Below are positions 26,794 through 36,635 of a stretch of 64,000 nucleotides of DNA, piece after piece; position 1 is the stretch's first letter; each line of letters begins with the position of its first letter. The position numbers and the translations under genes were made by a program. Source of the stretch: RPQJ01 sp963706755 (GTDB lineage: Bacteria > Pseudomonadota > Gammaproteobacteria > Steroidobacterales > Steroidobacteraceae); NCBI GenBank assembly GCA_963706755.1, contig CAVPNH010000021.1, forward strand, positions 62,001 to 126,000, written 5' to 3'. The notes beneath the pieces were generated by a model, which did not search any database, was not told the DNA's origin, and saw only the letters and a program-made list of their open reading frames with translations.

Positions 26794-28110
26794 ATGCCGC
26801 CCGGCCCGCGCTTCCAGGGCCTTGCCCGGTGGCTGGACTGGCAACAGTCGCTGCACCCGGGCGCCATCGACCTCGGGCTCGAGCGGGCAGGCCGGGTGCT
26901 GGCGCGCACGGGCTGGCAGCGGCCGGGTCGTCCGGTCATCACCGTCGGCGGGACAAACGGCAAGGGCTCCTGCGTGGCCCTGCTCGCGGCGATGCTGCGC
27001 GCGTCCGGCCGCCGCGTCGCGACGTTCACCTCGCCCCACCTCGTCGATTACCGCGAGCGGATCCGCATCGACGGCGAGCCCGCGTCCGAGGCCTCGCTCG
27101 TGGTCGCCTTCGAGCGCATCGCCGACGCGCTCGGTCCGGACTCGCTGACCTTCTTCGAGTTCAACGCGCTCGCTGCGTTGCTCGTGTTCGAGACGGCGTC
27201 GCCGGACGCGATCGTGCTCGAGGTCGGCATGGGCGGTCGCCTCGACGCCGTGAATCTCGTGGATGCGGACGTTGCCGTGATCGTCTCCATCGGTCTCGAT
27301 CACGTGGAATGGCTGGGGGCCGACGTGGAGAGCATCGGCCGCGAGAAGGCCGGCATCGTGCGGCGCGGACGGCCCGCGATCGTCGGCACGCCGACGCCTC
27401 CGCGATCGGTGCTGGACGCAGCGGAGTCGGCTGGGGCCGACGTGCGCCTGCGCGGACGCGACTTCGACGGCATCGAGCGGCCGGACGGGACCTGGATCTA
27501 CCGCGACGCGGCTGGCGAGTTCCCGGGCCTGCCGGCGCCAGCGCTCGCCGGGGCGGTGCAGGTGGGCAATGCGGCGACCGCGCTGGCCGCGCTGCGATCG
27601 CTGTCGGGGCGGCTCGCGCTCGAGCGTGCCGCGGTCGAGGAGGGGCTGCGCAGCGTGCGCCTGCCCGGCCGGTTCCAGCGCATTGCCGACCGTAGTGGGT
27701 TCGAGTGGGTGCTGGACGTGGCGCACAACGCGGATTCGGCACGGACGCTCGCTGCCAATCTGGCGCGCTATCCGACGGCCGGCCGCACTGTCGGGATCTG
27801 CGGCATGCTGGGGGACAAGGACGTGGAGGAGGTCGTCGGGACCATGGGCGCAAGTGCCGGCCGCTGGATCGCCGCGGACACCGAAGGGCCGCGCGGCCTC
27901 GGAGGCGATGAACTCGCGGCGCGCGCCGCGGTCTGCGGCATTGCGATGGAGCGCGGCGGTGCCGTCGCCGACGCGATGCGGCTCGCGGCTTCCGGGGCCC
28001 GCCCGGGCGACCGAATCGTCGTCTTCGGGTCGTTCCACACGGTCGGGCCGGCACTGCAGTACCTGCACGGCGCGTCGCCGCCCGGCGAGCCCGGGCCGGT
28101 CTGGCTATAA
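26794..28110 (+). CDS. folC: Dihydrofolate synthase / folylpolyglutamate synthase
   Basis: FolC adds glutamate to dihydropteroate and to reduced folates. The 438-residue protein has the Mur-ligase-type P-loop in ITVGGTNGKGSCVALLAAML, the omega-loop region FTSPHLVDYRERIRI, and the second-domain motif WVLDVAHNADSARTL. It begins one base after accD ends. The gene is intact. Confidence 0.96.
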   Translation: MPPGPRFQGLARWLDWQQSLHPGAIDLGLERAGRVLARTGWQRPGRPVITVGGTNGKGSCVALLAAMLRASGRRVATFTSPHLVDYRERIRIDGEPASEASLVVAFERIADALGPDSLTFFEFNALAALLVFETASPDAIVLEVGMGGRLDAVNLVDADVAVIVSIGLDHVEWLGADVESIGREKAGIVRRGRPAIVGTPTPPRSVLDAAESAGADVRLRGRDFDGIERPDGTWIYRDAAGEFPGLPAPALAGAVQVGNAATALAALRSLSGRLALERAAVEEGLRSVRLPGRFQRIADRSGFEWVLDVAHNADSARTLAANLARYPTAGRTVGICGMLGDKDVEEVVGTMGASAGRWIAADTEGPRGLGGDELAARAAVCGIAMERGGAVADAMRLAASGARPGDRIVVFGSFHTVGPALQYLHGASPPGEPGPVWL

Positions 28111-28111
28111 T
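28106..28111 (+). promoter_or_regulatory. Consensus -10 seven bases from the dedD start
   Basis: TATAAT with an upstream GGC ends seven bases before the dedD ATG, the distance at which transcription would start at the ATG itself. It overlaps the end of folC. No clear -35 is visible. Confidence 0.45.
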
Positions 28112-28118
28112 TTTGCGT

Positions 28119-28724
28119 ATGGACGAAGCACTCAAGGCGAGACTGGTCGGCGCGACGGTGCTGGTGGCGCTGGCCGTGCTCCTGATTCCCGAACTGCTGT
28201 CGGGACGCAAGCCCTCGGGGGCGGACGACGCGGCGCCCGCGGCCTCGCGCGGCACGCGCAGCTTCACGATCGAGCTGGGAGGCGGTGGTTCGGCTCCGAG
28301 CTCGACGCCGTCACCGGCGCCCGTGCCGGTCGCTACGCCGGCCCCGGCGGCGACGGCTGCGTCGGATGGAGCCCCAAAGTCCGGGGCGGCGGCCCCGGCG
28401 ACACAGTCGGCGGCCCCGGTGCAGACCCAGGCGGCCGTGGCGAGGCCACCGGTGCAGGCGGCAGCGCAGCCGCCTGCGACGAGCCAGGCCCGCGGCGGCT
28501 GGGCGATCCAGGTCGGCGCTTTCGGCACGGTCGGAGCTGCCCAGAAACTGGCGGATGAACTCCAGTCGGCGGGCTACAGGGCCTACCTATCGCCCGTGTC
28601 GCGTTCGGGCAAGACGCTGTACCGTGTCCGCGTGGGCCCCGAAGCCGAGCGGGCCCGCGCCGAGGGCCTCGCGGGTTCCCTCAAGGCCCGCGGTCTTCCC
28701 GCGACCGTGGTCGCAAACGATTGA
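28119..28724 (+). CDS. dedD: SPOR-domain cell-division protein DedD
   Basis: DedD is an inner-membrane septal protein that binds denuded glycan strands through its SPOR domain. The 201-residue product starts MDEALKARLVGATVLVALAV with one membrane helix. It continues with a long Ala/Pro/Thr-rich periplasmic linker and ends in a SPOR domain (about 125-200: WAIQVGAFGTVGAAQKLADE and LYRVRVGPEAERARA). Placement between folC and cvpA-purF is the conserved arrangement. There is no ribosome site but a consensus -10 just upstream, so it may have its own leaderless transcript. Confidence 0.92.
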   Translation: MDEALKARLVGATVLVALAVLLIPELLSGRKPSGADDAAPAASRGTRSFTIELGGGGSAPSSTPSPAPVPVATPAPAATAASDGAPKSGAAAPATQSAAPVQTQAAVARPPVQAAAQPPATSQARGGWAIQVGAFGTVGAAQKLADELQSAGYRAYLSPVSRSGKTLYRVRVGPEAERARAEGLAGSLKARGLPATVVAND

Positions 28725-28781
28725 GCGCGCTCTGGTAGACTGCCGCGCCTCGCAGCCGCCGGGACCCAGGATACGAGCCGC

Positions 28782-29285
28782 ATGACGACAGTGGACTACA
28801 TCCTCGCCGCGGCAATCCTGCTATCGACCCTTTTCGGCGCCATCCGCGGGTTCCTGCGCGAGTCGGTCGCGCTGCTCGGCTGGCTTGGCGGCCTGTGGCT
28901 CGCCTGGCGCTACGCAGGCCAGGTCCAGCCCTACCTGGGCGGTGCGCTTGCCGGGACGCTGCTGCAGGTCTGGGTCGCCCGCCTGCTCGTGCTGTTGCTG
29001 GTCGTGATCGGCGCGTGGCTGCTCGGAAGCTTCCTGAGCTACCTGGTGCAGCGCTCGGGCCTCACGCTGGGCGTGGACCGAATGCTCGGCGGGCTGTTCG
29101 GGCTCGTCCGTGGCGCCGTCATCGTCGGGTTCGGGGTGATGCTCGGCCAGGCCTCGGAGCTGCAGACGGAGGCGTGGTGGAAGTCCTCCCGGCTGCTGCC
29201 GGTCGCCGAGGAAATGGCCTCGGTGCTCCGCGGTTACGTCGAGACGGGGCGCGAAATCGTGCGCGACACCCTCCCGGAGTCCTGA
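28782..29285 (+). CDS. cvpA: CvpA family inner-membrane protein
   Basis: CvpA is a four-helix inner-membrane protein needed for colicin V export and for resistance to bile salts in some species; its molecular activity is unknown. The 167-residue product begins MTTVDYILAAAILLSTLFGA and has four hydrophobic segments (about 3-20, 25-43, 60-85 and 100-120). The family segment FGAIRGFLRESVALLGW is clear. It is nine bases upstream of purF, its usual partner. Confidence 0.93.
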   Translation: MTTVDYILAAAILLSTLFGAIRGFLRESVALLGWLGGLWLAWRYAGQVQPYLGGALAGTLLQVWVARLLVLLLVVIGAWLLGSFLSYLVQRSGLTLGVDRMLGGLFGLVRGAVIVGFGVMLGQASELQTEAWWKSSRLLPVAEEMASVLRGYVETGREIVRDTLPES

Positions 29286-29294
29286 GGCAGGAGC

Positions 29295-30812
29295 ATGTGC
29301 GGCATCGTGGGCATCGTCGGCAACGGTCCGGTCAATCAGCAGATCTATGACGCGCTGACGGTCCTGCAGCACCGCGGCCAGGATGCGGCGGGCATCATGA
29401 CCGCGCAGGACGACGCGCTCTACCTGCGCAAGGACGTGGGCCTGGTTCGCGACGTATTCCAGCAGCGGCACATGCTGCAGCTCAAGGGTAATTCCGGCAT
29501 CGGCCACGTGCGTTACCCGACCGCCGGGTGCGACAGCTCCGACGAGGCGCAGCCCTTCTACGTCAACTCTCCCTTCGGCATCTGCCTCGCGCACAACGGC
29601 AACCTCACCAACGCAGCCGAGCTCGCCGACGTGCTGGTGCGCGAGGACCGGCGTCACCTGAACACGAGTTCGGACTCCGAGGTCCTGCTGAACGTGCTGG
29701 CGAGCGAGCTGCAGCGCTTCGGCACGCCGCACGCCTCGGCGACCGACATCTTCGCCGCATTGAGCGCCGTGTATCGTCGCGTCCGCGGCGGCTACGCGGT
29801 GGTCGCGATGATCCTGGGCCACGGGGTCGTCGGTTTCCGCGACCCGAACGGCATCCGCCCGCTGGTGATCGGCACGCGCGACGGTGCGCGCGGCCGCGAA
29901 TACATGCTCGCCTCAGAGAGCGTGGCGCTCGACCAGGCGGGCTACCGGCGGCTGCGCGACGTCGGGCCGGGCGAGGCCGTGTACATCGACGGGCAGGGGC
30001 GCATGCACAGCCAGCAGTGCGCCGAGGCGCCGCACCACACGCCGTGCATCTTCGAGTACGTCTATTTCGCGCGACCCGACTCGATCATCGACAACATCTC
30101 GGTCTACAAGGCCCGCATGCGCATGGGCGAACTGCTGGCCGAGAAGATCCGGCGCGAACGGCCCTCGCACGACATCGACGTCGTGATCCCGGTGCCGGAC
30201 ACCAGCCGCACCAGCGCGCTGCAGGTGGCGCAGCTCCTCGGCGTGAAGTACCGCGAGGGCTTCATCAAGAACCGCTACATCGGACGCACGTTCATCATGC
30301 CGGGCCAGGAGCAGCGGGCGAGGTCGGTGCGCAGCAAGCTGAACCCCATCGACCTCGAGTTCCGCGGGCGCAACGTGCTGCTCGTGGACGACTCGATCGT
30401 GCGCGGCACCACGTCCGCGCAGATCATCGAGGTCGCGCGCGAGGCCGGCGCGAAGCACGTGTACTTCGCCTCGGCCGCGCCGCCGGTGCGCCACCCGAAC
30501 GTGTACGGCATCGACATGCCGGCGGCCTCGGAACTGGTCGCGGCCGGCCGGACCGAGCAGGAAGTCGCGCAGCTCATCGGCGCCGACTGGCTCATCTACC
30601 AGGATCTCGACGACCTGGTGCGCGCGGTGCGCCACCACGACGCGCGGGTCACGGAGTTCGACACCTCGTGCTTCTCAGGCGAGTACGTCACGGGCGACAT
30701 CACGCCGGAGTACCTCGCGCACCTGCAGGCGGAGCGGTCCGACCTGGCCAAGTCCCAGCGCAGCGTATCCGATGGCGGACGCGAGCCGCTCAGGGTCGTT
30801 GGCGCGCCCTGA
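29295..30812 (+). CDS. purF: Amidophosphoribosyltransferase
   Basis: PurF starts purine synthesis by making 5-phosphoribosylamine from PRPP and glutamine. The intact 505-residue protein begins MCGIVGIVG with the N-terminal nucleophile cysteine at position 2. It has the glutaminase-domain motifs QHRGQDAAGI and GHVRYPTAG, and the PRPP-binding motif VLLVDDSIVRGTTSAQII. There is no propeptide, as in the enterobacterial enzyme. A receiver-kinase gene starts 20 bases later and may share the transcript. Confidence 0.97.
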   Translation: MCGIVGIVGNGPVNQQIYDALTVLQHRGQDAAGIMTAQDDALYLRKDVGLVRDVFQQRHMLQLKGNSGIGHVRYPTAGCDSSDEAQPFYVNSPFGICLAHNGNLTNAAELADVLVREDRRHLNTSSDSEVLLNVLASELQRFGTPHASATDIFAALSAVYRRVRGGYAVVAMILGHGVVGFRDPNGIRPLVIGTRDGARGREYMLASESVALDQAGYRRLRDVGPGEAVYIDGQGRMHSQQCAEAPHHTPCIFEYVYFARPDSIIDNISVYKARMRMGELLAEKIRRERPSHDIDVVIPVPDTSRTSALQVAQLLGVKYREGFIKNRYIGRTFIMPGQEQRARSVRSKLNPIDLEFRGRNVLLVDDSIVRGTTSAQIIEVAREAGAKHVYFASAAPPVRHPNVYGIDMPAASELVAAGRTEQEVAQLIGADWLIYQDLDDLVRAVRHHDARVTEFDTSCFSGEYVTGDITPEYLAHLQAERSDLAKSQRSVSDGGREPLRVVGAP

Positions 30813-30831
30813 GCGAAGCTGCGCCGCCGGC

Positions 30832-32072
30832 ATGACGGTCAAGGCGCTCATCGTCAGCGACCGGCCCGACTACCGGCAGCTGCTCGCCCACCACATCACG
30901 CTCGAGTGGCGCGATGCGCTGCCGGCAGAGTACGAGCCGGCGACGCGCGGCCGCCTGCAGCCCGCGTTCCGCGGAACGGTCTACGACGTCGTGCTCCTGG
31001 ACCACGAGGTGCAGGGGGGGCGGGGCCTCGAGTGGCTCGAGGACCTGAGCGGGCGAGCGGGCTTTCCGCCGATCGTGTACTTCGCGCCGCAGGGCGACAG
31101 CCGGCCGGCCGCGTGCCGGCGCCTCGCAGGTGCTCGCGCGGCTCGAGTTCGATCACGGGCAGTTCGCCGCGGCGTTGCGCGCAGCGCTCGCGAAGCGGCA
31201 CAACGTGCTCGCCGGCACCTCGCGCGCCGCGCTCGAGCCGCCGCCGCCCGATCGCTTCGGCTCCGTGCGGATCCGCGGCTACCGCTGCGTCCGCCGGATC
31301 GCAGTCGGGGGCTCCTCCAGCGTCTTTCTCGCCGAGCTCGAGCGCACGGGTGAACCGCGCGTCCTCAAGGTGTTCCGCCAGGTGCCCGACGTGGCGGAGG
31401 GCAGCACGACCTTCGACCGCTTCCTGCGCGAGTACGACCTCGCGGCACGCCTCGACCACCCCAACATCGCGCGCATCTTCGACCTCGGCGTGGCCGACGA
31501 CCACGTCTACCTCGCGATGGAGTATTTCGCGGGCGGCGACCTGCGCTCGCGCATGCGCGGCCCCTTGCCCTGGCGCGAGGCGCTCGGCTACCTGCGGCAG
31601 CTCGCGGCCGCGCTCGGCGTGCTGCACGCGGTCGGCGTCCTGCACCGGGACGTGAAGCCCGGCAACGTGCTGCTGCGCGGCGATGGCAGCGTCGCATTCA
31701 TCGATTTCGGGCTCGCGCGCCAGCTCGGGCTCGAGAGCGACATCACCGGCAACGGCGCGATCTTCGGCACGCCGCACTACATGAGCCCGGAGCAGGGGCA
31801 CGGGCTTACCCTCGACGGGCGCAGCGACCTCTACAGCCTGGGCATCGTCCTCCACGAGATGCTCACCGGCGAGAAGCCGTTCCGTGCCGAGACGCCGCTC
31901 GCCGTGATCTACCTGCACGCCAATGCGCCCGTGCCGGTCCTGCCCCAGGAGGCTGCGCACCTGCAGCCGCTGCACGACGCGCTGCTCGCGAAGCAGGCGT
32001 CCGACCGGCCGGCGTCGGCCGCCGAGATCGTCGCGCGCATCGACGAAATCCTCGCGCCGCGCGGCGGCGTGA
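30832..32072 (+). CDS. Receiver domain - Ser/Thr protein kinase fusion (frameshifted)
   Basis: The N-terminal 100 residues (MTVKALIVSDRPDYRQLL...) form a CheY-like receiver with acidic residues at 10 and 13 and a candidate phospho-aspartate at 57 (VVLLDHEV). One +1 insertion near 31110 moves the frame into a Hanks kinase with GGSSSVFLAEL, the lysine in VLKVFRQV, HRDVKPGNVLL, IDFGLARQL and GTPHYMSPEQ. The kinase frame would run on to 32881 over miaE. A further +1 near 32060 would end it at TGA 32070-32072, just before miaE, and I prefer that end. There is no membrane helix. It probably links a two-component input to Ser/Thr phosphorylation; partner and targets are unknown. Confidence 0.75.
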
Positions 32073-32090
32073 TGGCCGGCGCCCGGCGAC

Positions 32091-32720
32091 ATGCTGCGCG
32101 CGCCGACGGACCCGGCGTGGTTCGACGCCGCCGTCCAGCGCGAGGACGAGCTGCTCATCGATCACGCGAACTGCGAGAAGAAGGCCGCGTCCACGGCGCT
32201 CTCGCTCATGTTCGCCTACCCGGAGGACTTCGAGCTCGCCTCGCGCATGTCGCGGCTTGCGCGCGAGGAGCTGCGCCACTTCGAGCTGGTACAGGAAAAG
32301 ATGACGGAGCTCGGCGTCGCGTTCCGACGACTGAGTCCGGCACGCTACGCCGAGGGCCTGCGGCGCGCGCTGCGCCGGGCGGAGCCGGGACGCTGCGTGG
32401 ACCTGCTGCTCTGCGGGGCACTGATCGAGGCGCGCTCGCACGAGCGCTTCGTCGGGCTCGTCGCGCGGCTGCGCGCGCCGCTCGCGGAGTTCTATGCGTC
32501 CCTGGCCGCGGCCGAGTCGCGTCATGCGGGGCTGTACCTCAGGCTGGCCGACCGGCGCGGGCCGGACGCGCGGTCGCGGCTCGAGGAACTCGCGGCGGTC
32601 GAGGCCGAGCTCGCGACCTCGCCCGACCCGCAGTTCCGGTTTCACTCGGGAACGCCGATGTGGTTCTGCTGGCGATGTCGCCGGCTGCGGCGGGGTTCAC
32701 CACTGCCGGGGACGCCGTGA
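32091..32720 (+). CDS. miaE: tRNA-(ms2io6A) hydroxylase
   Basis: MiaE is a diiron enzyme that hydroxylates the isopentenyl group of ms2i6A at tRNA position 37. The 209-residue protein has ligand helices in HANCEKKAASTALSLMF, LAREELRHFELVQ, LIEARSHERF and AAAESRHAGLY. The family ending (FRFHSG) is followed by an unusual 17-residue tail (PMWFCWRCRRLRRGSPL...) whose final codons and TGA come from the palindromic repeat at 32704-32772. The repeat therefore appears to have replaced the original 3' end. Confidence 0.9.
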   Translation: MLRAPTDPAWFDAAVQREDELLIDHANCEKKAASTALSLMFAYPEDFELASRMSRLAREELRHFELVQEKMTELGVAFRRLSPARYAEGLRRALRRAEPGRCVDLLLCGALIEARSHERFVGLVARLRAPLAEFYASLAAAESRHAGLYLRLADRRGPDARSRLEELAAVEAELATSPDPQFRFHSGTPMWFCWRCRRLRRGSPLPGTP

Positions 32721-32772
32721 ACCCGTCCGTGGGGGCTCGCGCGCGGCGTCCCTGCCGCGCGACGCCCCGGCA
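32704..32772. repeat. GGGGACGCCG palindromic repeat, second full copy
   Basis: TGCCGGGG and CCCCGGCA bound a 61-base core (32708-32768), the same length as the core at 17087-17147. By eye 12 of 61 positions differ. Central changes TAC..GTA to CCC..GGG keep the pairing, which supports a conserved hairpin. Confidence 0.75.
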
Positions 32773-32877
32773 CCGGAGAACCCTGCACGGCCGGCGACTC
32801 CCGCGACGGGTCGGACATGACCGCGCTCTGCAAGGGTGGCGGCCCGACGCGACCCCGGCCTGGTCCGTGGCGATGAT

Positions 32878-33601
32878 CTAGCGAGGCAGCGAGCGGAGCT
32901 CGAAATCGCCGCCGGACCACGCGAGCACGCTGCCCTGCGCGTGCCAGTCACCGAGGACGATGCGGCGCACGGGTTTTCCGTCCACTACGAGTTCATGAAC
33001 TGCGGGGCGGTGCGTGTGGCCGTGGATCATGGTCCGTACGCCGCTCGCGCGGAATGCGTCGGCAACGGCCCCGGCATTTACGTCCATGATTTCCGGGGTC
33101 GCCGTGCCCGTGTGCATGCGACTGCCCTCGCGCATCCTCGAAGCGAGCGCGCGTCGTCGTGCAAGGCTCAGTCGGCGGATGACCCACTGCACGACCGGGT
33201 TGCGCACGATGCGCCGCAGTCGCTGGTAGCTCGTGTCGTCGGTGCAGAGCACGTCGCCGTGCAAGAGCAGCACGCGCTCGCCCTGCAGTTCGACGATCGT
33301 GCCGTCCTCGATCAGCCTGCGCTCCGGTCTCGGCGCAGAAGCGCCGCCCGACCAGGAAGTCGCGATTGCCGTGCATCACGAAGCAGGGCACGCCGGAATC
33401 GGTCAGCCCGCGCAGCGCCGACACGACCTGCCGGGCGGCGGGATCGGGGTCGTCGTCGCCCAGCCACACTTCGAACAGGTCGCCCAGGATGTAGAGTGCC
33501 TCGGCCGATCGCGCCTCGCCCTCCAGGAAGGCCCGGAACTGCCGCGTGATGCCGGGCGAACCAGGGTCGAGGTGCAGGTCGGAGATGAAGAGTGTCGTCA
33601 C
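32878..33601 (-). CDS. lpxH: UDP-2,3-diacylglucosamine pyrophosphatase (one frameshift)
   Basis: LpxH releases UMP from UDP-2,3-diacylglucosamine to give lipid X in lipid A synthesis at the inner membrane. The GTG at 33601 (VTTLFISDLHLDPG) begins a metallophosphatase with DLHLD, GDLFEVWLGDDD and MHGNRDFLVG. The frame shifts near 33325 (an extra G in GCGCAGGCTGATC) and continues with LLLHGDVLCTDD and IHGHTHRPAVHEL. With the base removed the protein has 240 residues, the length of the enterobacterial enzyme. Confidence 0.93.
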
Positions 33602-33684
33602 GTCGTTTCGCGCCGGGCGTTGCGGAATGTTACGGCGTCGGGGCGCGTGCCGGCCAGCCTCGGGGCCCCTGGCGCGCGATCCGG

Positions 33685-33690
33685 TAAGAT
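33685..33690 (+). promoter_or_regulatory. Putative -10 of gltX
   Basis: TAAGAT lies eight bases before the gltX ATG and is followed by GCGCGGCC. No ribosome site is present, so a leaderless transcript is possible. Confidence 0.35.
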
Positions 33691-33698
33691 GCGCGGCC

Positions 33699-35132
33699 AT
33701 GTCGAATGCACCCCACATTACGCGATTCGCGCCGAGCCCGACGGGCAGCCTGCACCTCGGTAACGCCAGGACCGCGCTCTTCAACCACCTCGCCGCCCGT
33801 GGGAGTGGCGGGCGCATGATCCTGCGCGTCGAGGACACGGACGCGGAGCGGAGCGAGGAGCGCCACCTGCGAGCAGCTGCTCGCGGACCTGCGCTGGCTG
33901 GGTGTCGAGTGGGACGAGGGGCCGGACGTGGGCGGGCCGCACGGCTCCTATCGGCAGAGCGAACGCGGCCCGGACTATGCAGACGCCATCGCCCGCCTGC
34001 GCGCCGCAGGGCTCGTCGTATCCGTGCTTCTGCACGCCCGAGGAACTCGCGCTCTCGCGCCGTGCGCAGCTGGCCGCGGGCCGGCCCCCGCGCTATGCAG
34101 GGACCTGCGCGGCACTCGCCGGCCGACGAAGTGACGAAGCGCATCGGCCAGGGCAGGGCGTACGCCACGCGCTTCCGTGTGCCGCCCGGGCGCGTGGTCG
34201 AGTTTGACGACGTGGTCCACGGCGCCGCAGCGCTTCGCGACGGACGACATCGGGGATTTCGTCGTGAGTCGCGCGGACGGCTCGGCAGCCTTCTTCCTGT
34301 CGAACGCGCTGGACGACAACGCCATGGGCATCACGCTGGTGCTGCGCGGCGACGATCACCTCGCCAACACGCCGCGCCAGGTCCTGCTGCTCGAGGCGCT
34401 CGGCCTGCCCGTGCCGCGCTACGGGCACCTGCCGCTGGTCCTCGGGCCTGCGGGCACGCCGCTCTCCAAGCGCGACGGTGCGGCCGGGCTGCACGAGCTG
34501 CGCGAGCAGGGCTACCTGCCGGGCGCGCTCAGGAACTACCTCGTGCGGCTCGGGCCACGCCTGCCGCACCGACGACTGGCTCGAGGCCGGCGACATGGCG
34601 GCGCACTTCGACCTCGGGCGCAGCGGCCGCTCGGCGGCGCGCTACGACGAGGCGCAGCTCAGGCACTGGCAGCGCGAAGCCGTGACGCATGCGACTGTCG
34701 ATGAACTGGCTGCGTGGCTGGGCGCGAGGCTCGACACAGTCGGGGACGCCGCGCGCAAGGCGGAATTCGTGGCGGCCGTGCGCGGAAACCTGCTGTTCCC
34801 GGCCGACGCCGATCCGCTGGTGGTGGTCGTGTGCGAGCACGGCGTGACGACGGAAGACGCGGCCCTGTCGGCCATCGTGCGAGGCGGGCACCGAATTCTT
34901 CGCCCGAGCCGCCGACGAATGGGCGTCGAGCGCGGGAGAATTCAAGGCCTGGACGCGTGCGGTCGGGGTGGTCACCGGCCGCAAGGGCGCAGCGCTCTAC
35001 CAGCCGCTGCGATCGGCGCTGACCGGCATGACCCACGGCCCCGAGCTCGCGCCTCTGGCCGTGCTCATGGGACGGGAGCGGGTCGCCGCCAGGCTCGCAG
35101 AGGCCGCGCGCCGGGCCGCTTCGAAGGCGTGA
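33699..35132 (+). CDS. gltX: Glutamyl-tRNA synthetase (six frameshifts)
   Basis: GltX charges tRNA-Glu. The ATG at 33699 opens MSNAPHITRFAPSPTGSLHL with the class I HIGH-like HLGNARTALFNHL. Six successive +1 shifts (near 33868, 34023, 34125, 34227, 34552 and 34870) are needed to follow the protein through SYPCFCTPEELALSRRAQLA, YATRFRVPPGRVVEFDDVVH, LVLRGDDHLANTPRQVLLLE, the KMSKS-like PLSKRDGA and the anticodon-binding domain. Removing six bases gives exactly 475 codons, the family length. All regions between the shifts are well conserved, so this is a normal gene with sequence errors. Confidence 0.93.
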
Positions 35133-35160
35133 CGGGACGGGACTCGGGAGACACTGGACG

Positions 35161-36635
35161 ATGCTGCAGATCCACAATTCGTTGACCGGCCGCAAGGAGG
35201 CGTTCCGCCCGATCGTGCCGGGCGAGGTCCGCATGTACGTCTGCGGCATGACCGTCTACGACTACTGCCACCTCGGCCACGCACGCATGCTGATCGCGTT
35301 CGACGTCGCGCGCCGGCACCTCGAGGCCTCGGGATACCGCGTCACGTTCGTGCGCAACATCACCGACATCGACGACAAGATCATCAAGCGCGCGCAGGAG
35401 AACGGCGAGCCGATGGGCGCGCTCACCGAGCGGTTCATCCGCGCGTACCACGAGGACTGCGAGGCGCTCGGCGTGGCGCGCGCCGACCACGAGCCGCGTG
35501 CGACCGAGTACCTGCCGCAGATCATCGCGATGGTGCGGACGCTGGTCGAGAAGGGGTACGCGTACGTCGGCGGCAACGGCGACGTGTACTACTCCGTGTC
35601 GAGCTTCGAGCCGTACGGGCAGCTCTCGGGCAAGCGGCTCGCCGACCTGCGCGCCGGCGCGCGCATCGAGGTCGACGAGGCGAAGCGCGACCCGCTCGAC
35701 TTCGTGCTCTGGAAGGCGGCAAAGCCGCGGCGAGCCGTCGTGGGAGTCGCCGTGGGGCCCGGGCGGCCGGGCTGGCACATCGAGTGCTCGGCCATGTCGG
35801 TGGACCTGCTCGGGTCCCACTTCGACATCCACGGCGGCGGCATGGACCTCAAGTTCCCGCACCACGAGAACGAGATCGCGCAGACCTGCGCGGCCTGCGG
35901 CTCGCAGTTCGTGAACGTCTGGATGCACAACGGCTTCGTGCGCGTGGACGACGAGAAGATGTCGAAGTCGCTCGGCAACTTCTTCACCGTTCGCGACGTG
36001 CTCGAGTGGGTGCGCGATCCGGAGGTCGTGCGCTACTTGATGATCGCGCAGCCACTACCGCGGGCCGATCAACTACACCTCGGACAGCCTGGCGCAGTCC
36101 GATGCCACGCTCGAGCGGCTCTACCTTGCGCTGCGCGGCGTGACGCCCGCGCCGGCTGCCGCCGCGACCGCCGCGACGGAGCGATTCGTCGCGGCGATGG
36201 ACGACGACTTCAACACGCCCGAGGCGCTCGCGGAGCTGCAGTCGCTGGCGCGGGCGGTCAACACGGCGAAGGCGGCCGGCCGCGCGGAGCGATCGCGGCG
36301 AATGCCGCGGGGGAGCTGCGCGCGCTCGGGCGCGCGGCTCGGGCTGCTGCGGCCGGATCCGGAGGCGTTCCTGCGCAAGCGTGCGGCGAAGCAGGCGGGC
36401 CGGCGATCGGGTCGAGGGCGTGCGACAGCCGCACGCGCGGGGCCGAGGCGCGCGCCGAGGTGCGGCGCGGGCGCGCTCAGCCGATGCCGACATCGAGCGC
36501 CTGATCGAGGAGCGCGCGGCGGCGCGCAAGGGAAGGAATTTCAAGGAGTCCGATCGCATCCGCGACCTGCTCGCGGCCTCGGGCGTGCTGCTCGAGGACC
36601 AGCCCGGCGGCAAGACGCTCTGGCGCCGAGGCTAG
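35161..36635 (+). CDS. cysS: Cysteinyl-tRNA synthetase (several frameshifts)
   Basis: CysS charges tRNA-Cys. The start MLQIHNSLTGRKEAFRPIVP leads into the zinc-site cysteine and HIGH region (YVCGMTVYDYCHLGHARML). GRPGWHIECSAM, HGGGMDLKFPHHENEIAQ and DDEKMSKSLGNFF follow. A short stretch at about 35722-35758 (GEPSWESPWGPG) is read in the next frame. Further shifts occur near 36051, 36290, 36335 and between 36390 and 36490. The last segment (IERLIEERAAARKGRNFKES) ends with TGG-containing TLWRRG and TAG at 36635, overlapping folD convergently by four bases. Most shifts are +1; one near 35758 looks like a lost base. Confidence 0.9.

Noticed and set aside
32073..32881. Kinase continuing to 32881 as a 583-residue protein
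   Set aside because: The extension is out of frame with a well-conserved miaE and is Arg/Ala-rich with no domain.
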